64,000 nt of DNA, from positions 14,284,119-14,348,118 of the forward strand of contig NC_133368.1 of assembly GCF_049309525.1 (NCBI RefSeq), written 5' to 3'. This DNA comes from Garra rufa. Lineage: Eukaryota; Chordata; Actinopteri; Cypriniformes; Cyprinidae. Of this stretch, positions 57,880-64,000 are shown one piece after another. Under the pieces are notes generated by a model, which was given only the letters and a program-made list of their open reading frames with translations, ran no database searches and was not told the origin of the DNA. Position numbers and translations under genes: made by a program. The stretch's first letter is position 1. The number at the start of each line of letters is the position of its first letter.

Positions 57880-59276
57880 CAGGTATGTATATATCGAGGG
57901 GAAGTCTGTTTATTTCAATAATTTGTTTCAAATAGTGAAATTTGTATGTTATATTAGTTCACTACATAGTGAAATATTTCAAGCCTATATTTGTTTCAAT
58001 TTAGATGATTATGGATTAAAGACAAAAAAAAAAATCCAATATTTCGCAAAATTTGAATATTTCATGTGACCAATAAAAAAAGGATCTTAAACACATGTTG
58101 GCCTTCTGCAAAGTGTGTTAATGTACTGTTGTTATGTCCTCAGTACTTTGTTGGGCCTCCATTTTGCACTAATTCCAGCATCAAGGCGGTGTGGCATGGA
58201 GGCGATCAGCCTTTGACACAGTTGAGGTGTTATGGTAGCCCAAGCTGGTTTGATATTGGCCTTCAGTCTGCATTTCGGGGTCTCTGTTCCCTCATCTTTC
58301 TTTTGACAATACCCTATAGATTTTCAATGGGGTTTAAGTCAGGCGAGTTTGCCGGCCAGTCAAGTACAGTTATTCCACGGCTATTAAACCAGGAACTGGT
58401 AGTTTTGGCTTTGTGGGCAGGTCCTGCTGGAAAATAAAATCATCATCTCCAAAAAGCTTGTTGGCAGCAGGAAGCATGAAGTGCTCTAAAATTTCCTGGT
58501 AGACAGCTGCGTTGACTGTGGACTTGTTAAAAGACAGTGGACCCACACCAGCAGATGACATGGCTCCCTAAAACATCACTGACTGTGGAAACTTCACACT
58601 GAACTTTAAGCAGCTTGACTTTTGTTCCTTTCCGGTCTTCCTCCAGACTCTGGGACCTTGATTTCCAAATGAAATGCAAAATTTGCTTTCATCTGAAAAC
58701 AGGACTTGGGACCACTGGGCAACAGACCCGCACTTTTTCTCCTTAGCCCAGTGCAGTCGCTTCTTACATTGTTTTTGGTTCAGGAGTGGCTTAACGCATG
58801 AAATTCTCCTGTAGCCCATGTCATGCAGACGTCTGTATGTGGTGTTTCTTGATGCACTGACACCAGCCTCAGTCCACTCCTTATGAAGCTCCCCCAGATT
58901 TCTGAACCGCCCTTGCTTGACAATCCTCTCAAGGCTACAGTCATCCCTGTCACTTGTGCACTTGTGACAATTTAAAGGCTGAGGAAACCTTTGCAGGTGT
59001 TTTGCGTTAATCAGCTGACTAGATTGGCACACAGGGAGCCTACAATGTTGAACTTTGTCATGATATTCTAATTTTGTAAAATACTGGATTTGTTTTTTTT
59101 ATCTTTAATCCATAATCATTAAAATTGAAACAAATAAAGGCTTGAAATATTTCACTTTAATATATAGTGAACTAATATAACAAACAAGTTTCACTTTTTG
59201 AAACAAATTATTGAAATAAATGGACTTTCCCTCGATATTCAAATTTTTTGGCACATAATAATTCGTTACATACCTG
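57880..59276 (-). mobile_element. Tc1-like transposon with long inverted repeats
   Basis: It starts CAGGTATGTA and ends TACATACCTG, flanked by TA (57878-57879 and 59277-59278). The inverted repeats extend about 200 bp (for example TAGTGAAATATTTCAAGCCT on the left and AGGCTTGAAATATTTCACT on the right). The transposase remnant is on the minus strand. It lies in the farp1 intron. Confidence 0.92.
58140..59032 (-). pseudogene. Tc1 transposase, frameshifted
   Basis: The first part (59032-58568) includes the second DNA-binding region (GELHKEWTEAGVSASRNT) and the first catalytic Asp in VLFSDESKF. It ends at a stop. A second piece (58561-58370) contains FIFQQD, the second catalytic Asp, but the following GAPCH motif is lost. 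DLNPIEN with the third catalytic residue is present in another frame near 58320-58345. Several frameshifts show it is inactive. Confidence 0.88.
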
Positions 59277-60106
59277 TATAAGGGAAGATTTTAATGTTAA
59301 AGAAGACGGAGCCTCAGAGACACACCTACCTATTGCATCATTGTCAGGGACCAATGGTAGTTTACCAGCCAGTAAACTTTTCTGGAAGGTTTCATACTCC
59401 TGAAATAAACTCCAAACTAAGGGTTAACCGATTATTGGTTATATTGCTAATATTAAGCATTTTTATGGTTATCCATATCAGTCATTTTCAAATCCGATTT
59501 GCTGATTAAATCATTTTAAAGCATTTAAAAAAAGTTTTTGTCTGAACCTTATGGAAGCCCGTTTCCGCCACTGAATAAAAAAAAAAAAAAGCCAGTATTT
59601 TCATATTTTTTGTTCAGTTTTCGTCTTTACTGTCTGTGCCATCATGCAGAATAAATGTTTGTCTGATGTACCGCTTTGCAAATTAGTCAAAATAAGGTTT
59701 CTTCATAATGGTTGGCTATATTTCTTGCAAATATAAAACTGCACTTCTTGGGTGGGCGGCGCTGGCGCGATCCCTGTGATAACAGAGGAAATAAATATAA
59801 ATGTCTTCTTTATTTTATATACTTCCACAATAACAACACAACGTTACAAAATTCTTTTTTTATTCAGTGGTGGAAACGGGCTTCCATTGTACCTTTGTTT
59901 TTCCTAATTGTAACATTAATTTTCAATTTTATTTTCAATTTTCATTAATTTCCAGTCAAAATATCGGTTATTGGTCTACTTGATCTGTAATAATTGGTAT
60001 TCGCAAAAAAACAAACAAACAAAAAAACACACATATCGGTCGACCCCTACTTATTCATTTTGGTTAAAAGGGTGTAACACCAGTTCATTCTTCGATTTAG
60101 CTTGAA
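59277..60106. other. farp1 intron sequence with a repeat remnant
   Basis: A segment at about 59418-60048 begins AGGGTTAACCGATTATTGGT and ends ATATCGGTCGACCCCTA, a partial inverted match suggesting another old transposon. No exon was seen. Confidence 0.5.
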
Positions 60107-60398
60107 CAGTGGTGGCCAAAATTATTAAAATTATTTAAGTATTTTCACCAACTAAAAATGGTTTTCTTTTGCAGTAGTGTGTCAGTAGGAAATGTCATTT
60201 GAAATTTTTCAAATTTTTGTTTGCACAAGGAGTCTGACAACAGCCAGTGCTCCACACAGAGATCTGATCTCACCATCATCCAGTCTGTCTGGAATGACAT
60301 GAAGAAACAGAACAAACTGAGACAGACTAAATCCAGAAGAACTGTGGTAACGTCTCCAAGATGCTTCAAGAAACCTACCTGCAAAGCTACCTGAAAAA
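60107..60398. mobile_element. Half of a foldback element, cut by DIRS insertion
   Basis: It starts CAGTGGTGGCCAAAATTATT and follows the foldback at 38200-38972 through CAACAGCCAGTGCTCCACAC and CAAAGCTACCTGAAAAAC. It then stops at the DIRS end. The second arm is not present before the window ends and should lie on the far side of the DIRS element. Confidence 0.85.
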
Positions 60399-60639
60399 CG
60401 TCTCAGGTTACGTATGTAACCCTGGTTCCCTGAGGGAACGAGACACTGCGTCCTGAGACACTTTGGGGAACGCCATTGGCGGGCCGCACTCTGAGTCATG
60501 TCCAACGTCCAATGAGAAACGGGAGTGACGTCACAGGCGCGGTGACGTCATCGACCAGGAAGTATATAAGCACGTGCGTTTGAAGCTGGCGTCGGCTTAT
60601 AGGAATGAAGCGAGCGCAGCAGGGATGCGGGAATTATGG

Positions 60640-60756
60640 TCCGAGACGCAGTGTCTCGTTCCCTCAGGGAACCAGGGTTACATACGTAACCTGAGACGTT
60701 CCCTTCCGGGAACTCTACACTGCGTCCTGAGACACTTTGGGGAACGAGGTATCAAC
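60640..60756 (-). repeat. DIRS internal complementary region
   Basis: CGCAGTGTCTCGTTCCCTCA onward is the reverse complement of the element's end at 60400-60455. The adjoining GTTCCCTTCCGGGAACTCTA part, like the equivalent part of the other DIRS element, should match the opposite terminus. Confidence 0.8.
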
Positions 60757-60779
60757 GCCCCCATAATTTCCAAGGCCCT

Positions 60780-61765
60780 GCCCAGTTTTTGTCTGCTAGG
60801 CCAAGGGTGGAAAAGTTGTGTCTTGGTACACTTCAGCCTGGGAAACTTGCCAGGACATGAGTGATAATACATCTCTGTCTGTGGAGCCCACCAGACAAGA
60901 GGGAGAGAATGTACCTCGGCCTCGGGCACACGAGGTTAGCATAATCCAGTGTCTGGTAATACTTACCTGATGAGACACTATGGAAACTCCGCCTGGTGAT
61001 CTTGCCAGGACGCGAGTGATAATGCATCTCTGTCTGTGATCAACCACCAGACAAGAGGGATAAATGAGCCTCGGCCCTCAGGCACACGAGGAGAAATGGT
61101 AGTCCTTTGTCTGCGCTACGGCCAGAACAAGAGGGACACAAGAAGTGCCTGGTGAACGTGCCAGGACACTGGAATACATCTCTGTCTGTGATCCACCACC
61201 AGACAAGAGGGATAAATGAGCCTCGGCCCTCAGGCACACGAGGCTAGGGTTCTCAACCGCTGCCTGTCACAAGACCAGTGCAGGGGGAGAAAGGCTCCTC
61301 GGCCCTTGGGCACACGAGGAGAAGTGGTAGTCCTTTGTCTGCGCTACGGCCAGAACAAGAGGGACACAAGAAGTGCCTGGTGAACGTGCCAGGACACTGG
61401 AATACATCTCTGTCTGTGATCAACCACCAGACAAGAGGGATAAATGAGCCTCGGCCCTCAGGCACACGAGGCTAGGGTTCTCAACCGCTGCCTGTCACAA
61501 GACCAGTGCAGGGGGAGAAAGGCTCCTCGGCCCTCGGGCACACGAGGAGAAGTGGTAGACCTTTGTCTGCGCTACGGCCAGAACAAGAGGGACACAAGAA
61601 GTGCCTGGTGGACCGCCAGGACACTAGAAAACATCTCTGTCTGTGATCAACCACCAGACAAGAGGAACACAGGCCTCGGCCCTCGGGCACGCGAGGCAGG
61701 ATATCACACCTCTCGCCTGGAGGACTGCCAGGTCGAGAGGGTAGAAATCCTTTTCCTCCATAGAG
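60780..61765 (-). repeat. Tandem hairpin array (38-bp units)
   Basis: About 1 kb of units averaging 38 bp, each a short inverted repeat around an 8-13 nt loop: GTCTG...CAGAC, CCTCG...CGAGG, CCTGG...CCAGG, TTGTCTG...CAGAACAA. Six consecutive units form a 228-bp block (37+39+37+37+39+39). TAAATGAGCC recurs at 61061, 61213 and 61441 with spacings of 152 (4 units) and 228 (6 units). It lies between the recombinase stop and the internal complementary region. Frames across it are incidental. Confidence 0.9.
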
Positions 61766-61798
61766 GAAAGCGCCTAAGCACCTCTAGGCCTAGCAATG

Positions 61799-62836
61799 CT
61801 AGGGCTGAAGGACGACTGAGCCAGGAGTGACTCTGAGGTCTAGTTCGTAGAATCTGACGAACGTTAGAGGTGAGGACCAACCCGCCGCACTGCAGATGTC
61901 CTGGATCGGGACACCTGCCATCAGAGCTTTAGAGGCTGCAATGCCTCTAGTTGAGTGAGCCTTGACTCCCATCGGGGATGGGAGACCAGAGGACTCGTAG
62001 GCAGTAGAGATGGCATCAATGATCCACTTACTGATAGTAGGCTTGGAAGCCGGGCACCCCCTCTTAGGGGGGCCATAACAGACCAAAAGTTGCTCTGATT
62101 TACGCCACAGGGCAGCTCTGTGGACATAAGTGTCCAGTGCTCTTACTGGACACATTAAATTATACTTCCTCTGGTCGTGCTCCACGAATGGAGGAGGGTA
62201 AAACGCTTGGAGCGTTATTGGCTGTGGTGTCGCTGATGGGACCTTGGGTACGTACCCAGCTCGTGGGTAAAGGAATGCTTTGGCCAACCCTGGGGCAAAG
62301 TCAATGTAAGAAGGGGCCACTGAAAGGGCCTGCGGGTCCCCGACTCTCTTGAGAGACGTTAGCGCCAGCAGCAGTGCTGTCTTTAGGGTAAGCATCCGAT
62401 CGGAGGCCTCCTCCAGAGGCTCGAAGGGAGGCTTACACAGCGCCTCCAACACCACAGCTAAGTCCCATGTAGGGACTTTCGGTCTTGCACGAGGCCTCAG
62501 CCTGAGTGCACCGCGGAGGAAACGTGAGACCAGGGGGTTCTTGCCCACTGAAAGGCCGCCATGAAGGGCGTGGTAAGCCGATATAGCCGCCACGTACACC
62601 TTCAAGGTGGAGTGAGCTAACCCAGCGGACAAACGAGTTTGCAGGAACTCCAGCACTGTACCAACCGGGCAGTGGACTGGGTCTAAGCGGCGTTCATGAC
62701 ACCATGACGCAAACAGGTTCCACTTTAGGCCATAAAGTTTCCTCGTAGAGGGAGCTCTGGATTGAAGGATGGTCTCAACAACCTCGGTTGAGAGACCAGC
62801 TTCTATGAGTTGTGCCCCCTCAGGGGCCACACCCAT
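61799..62836 (-). CDS. DIRS tyrosine recombinase (integrase)
   Basis: An open frame of about 345 residues from a likely Met at 62836. The frame is open further upstream, but there it overlaps the RT/RNase H frame. The N-terminal part is a SAM-like, phage-integrase-type DNA-binding domain (STRKLYGLKWNLF...). The catalytic core has the first Arg in LTSLKRVGDPQALS, His and second Arg in AHSTRG, and a Tyr in FVRFYELDL near the end: the R-H-R-Y set. In DIRS elements this enzyme inserts circular DNA copies without target duplication. It overlaps the upstream RT/RNase H frame by about 30 bases in another frame, as usual for the family. No break is seen, so the protein may be functional. Confidence 0.92.
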   Translation of the reverse strand: MGVAPEGAQLIEAGLSTEVVETILQSRAPSTRKLYGLKWNLFASWCHERRLDPVHCPVGTVLEFLQTRLSAGLAHSTLKVYVAAISAYHALHGGLSVGKNPLVSRFLRGALRLRPRARPKVPTWDLAVVLEALCKPPFEPLEEASDRMLTLKTALLLALTSLKRVGDPQALSVAPSYIDFAPGLAKAFLYPRAGYVPKVPSATPQPITLQAFYPPPFVEHDQRKYNLMCPVRALDTYVHRAALWRKSEQLLVCYGPPKRGCPASKPTISKWIIDAISTAYESSGLPSPMGVKAHSTRGIAASKALMAGVPIQDICSAAGWSSPLTFVRFYELDLRVTPGSVVLQP

Positions 62837-64000
62837 AACTTCCACTTCTCTGGGTGGGGGTGGCATATTGCGCCCCCAGCCTGAGAAAGAAGGTCGCTCC
62901 TGACAGGAATCTCCCATGGAGAGCCGTCGAGGAGGGCGATTATATCCGAGAACCATACTCGGGCCGGCCAGTACGGGGCTACTAGCAGCAGCCGTACTCC
63001 GTACCGGCGCACTCTTTCCAGAACTCCCGGGAGCAGAGCGATCGGGGGAAAAGCGTACAGACGAAGCCTCGGCCACGTCTGTACCATGGCATCCAGTCCG
63101 AGAGGAGCTGGAGGAACTAGAGAGTACCAAAGGGGACATTGCGATGTCTCCTGAGTCGCAAAGAGGTCCACCTGGGCTTGACCAAAGACTCTCCATATCT
63201 GCTTCACCACCTGAGGGTGAAGCATCCATTTCCCGGGCCTCAGCCCCTGCCTCGACAGGACGTCTGCTCCCACATTGAGACGTCCAGGAATGTGAACTGC
63301 TCTCAATGAGAGAAGCTTCCCTTGTGACCACAGGATGATCTGGCACGCCAGCTTGTATAAGGGGCGTGAACGCAGACCTCCCTGGTGGTTTATATAGTAG
63401 ACCACCGCCGTGTTGTCTGTGCGGACCAGCACGTGACGGTTTCTCAGGTCTGGAAGGAAATGCTTCAGAGCCAGGAACACTGCCAACATTTCTAGGCAAT
63501 TTATGTGCCAAGAGTGATGCCGGTCGTTCCATAGGCCTTGGGCGGAGCGGCCACTCATGACCGCTCCCCACCCGGTGAGGGATGCATCTGTCGCTAGCGT
63601 GACGCGGCGGCAAGGAGCTCCCAGCGCTGGACCTTGTAATAGGAACCAGGGCTTTTTCCACATGACTAAGGCACGTAGGCAGCGCCGCGTGACCTTGATC
63701 TTGCGGAATGGGTTCCCCCTCGGGGAAAACCCTTTGGTTTTGAGCCACCACTGCAGTGGTCTCATGTGCAGCAGTCCAAGAGGTATCACGTTGGATGCAG
63801 CTGCCATAAGACCTAACAGTACTTGGAACTGTTTGACAGTGAGTAGCAGGCCTAGCTTGACCGCATTTGCTGCAGTAAGGATCGACTCGATCCGAGCAGG
63901 TGACAATCGTGCCTGCATCGTGGTCGAATCCCAGATTACACCTAGATAAGTGGTTCTCTGTAATGGAGACAGCACACTTTTCTTGGCGTTGAGTCTCAAC
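62803..64000 (-). CDS. DIRS reverse transcriptase/RNase H, C-terminal part
   Basis: An open frame enters from beyond the window edge and stops at 62803. About 400 residues are visible: the RT connection after the palm (SPLQRTTYLGVIWDS), then an RNase H domain with TDASLTGWG (first catalytic Asp), CLEMLAVFLAL (Glu) and RTDNTAVVYYIN (Asp), then DVLSRQ. The RT catalytic YxDD lies outside the window. The order RT-RNase H-recombinase identifies a DIRS pol. The product resembles fish DIRS1-like elements. The 5' part and gag are not in view. Confidence 0.92.
   Translation of the reverse strand, partial: LRLNAKKSVLSPLQRTTYLGVIWDSTTMQARLSPARIESILTAANAVKLGLLLTVKQFQVLLGLMAAASNVIPLGLLHMRPLQWWLKTKGFSPRGNPFRKIKVTRRCLRALVMWKKPWFLLQGPALGAPCRRVTLATDASLTGWGAVMSGRSAQGLWNDRHHSWHINCLEMLAVFLALKHFLPDLRNRHVLVRTDNTAVVYYINHQGGLRSRPLYKLACQIILWSQGKLLSLRAVHIPGRLNVGADVLSRQGLRPGKWMLHPQVVKQIWRVFGQAQVDLFATQETSQCPLWYSLVPPAPLGLDAMVQTWPRLRLYAFPPIALLPGVLERVRRYGVRLLLVAPYWPARVWFSDIIALLDGSPWEIPVRSDLLSQAGGAICHPHPEKWKLWVWPLRGHNS

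Larger units (their letters stand above)
60399..64000 (-). mobile_element. DIRS-like retroelement, partial
   Basis: The plus-strand left end (from 60399, GTCTCAGGTTACGTATGTAA) is the element's 3' end in its minus-strand reading. Bases from about 60645 to 60700 are its inverted copy, followed to about 60755 by what should complement the other, unseen, end: the internal complementary region. Reading leftward from the window edge come the end of RT/RNase H, an open tyrosine recombinase, a hairpin array, the internal complementary region and the terminal repeat. That is the DIRS order. The rest of the element lies outside the window. Confidence 0.92.

Noticed and set aside
61799..63751. A single 650-residue minus-strand frame
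   Set aside because: Only the last 345 residues are the recombinase. The upstream part is an alternative frame of the RT/RNase H sequence.

Overview
This is vertebrate, almost certainly teleost, nuclear DNA. It is AT-rich with large introns, CA microsatellites, Tc1-like and hAT DNA transposons, many foldback MITEs, DIRS-type tyrosine-recombinase retroelements and a Ty3-like LTR element. The repeat families look cyprinid (carp, goldfish, zebrafish group), but that is from memory and the species cannot be fixed from sequence alone.

The host genes, all on the + strand, form a recognisable block. (1) A decayed copy of mbnl2 (muscleblind-like splicing factor) lies at about 20.32-23.57 kb; it keeps its intron-exon layout but has an in-frame stop, frameshifts and a half-lost zinc-finger exon. 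(2) An intact two-exon rap2a gene (Ras-family GTPase) has exon 1 at 31123-31436, a 13.3 kb intron, exon 2 at 44726-44963 and a probable 3' UTR to about 49.32 kb. (3) The first coding exon of farp1 (FERM/RhoGEF protein) is at 56956-57143, with a candidate non-coding leader exon ending at 54961; the rest lies beyond the window. The human order MBNL2-RAP2A-IPO5-FARP1 on chromosome 13 matches, except that no ipo5 is seen between rap2a and farp1 and mbnl2 is dead. That fits one copy of a duplicated teleost locus.

Mobile DNA fills most of the rest. At 0.5-3.9 kb a foldback repeat is split by a hAT element (8-bp duplication CTCTGGGG) that itself holds further inverted-repeat elements. At 7.36-19.36 kb an old Tc1 element is broken twice: by a 6.0 kb Ty3-like LTR retrotransposon with equal-length, apparently identical LTRs, one long gag-pol frame and a primer-binding site matching tRNA-Ile, and by a 4.75 kb DIRS-like element whose internal complementary region joins copies of both its ends. 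The rap2a intron holds a 9-bp-TSD element, a foldback split by a hAT element, and a 4.8 kb hAT holding a 3.6 kb TA-flanked element with captured, decayed exons. A TE-borne satellite flanks rap2a exon 2 on both sides. Two more Tc1 elements lie at 27.1-28.7 and 57.9-59.3 kb. The window ends inside a second DIRS element (minus strand) with an open tyrosine recombinase and the end of its RT/RNase H frame.

The most unusual signal is that both DIRS elements carry, just before the internal complementary region, a long array of short imperfect hairpins: about 38 bp per hairpin (228-bp higher-order period) in one, and about 76 bp per hairpin (153-bp period) in the other.
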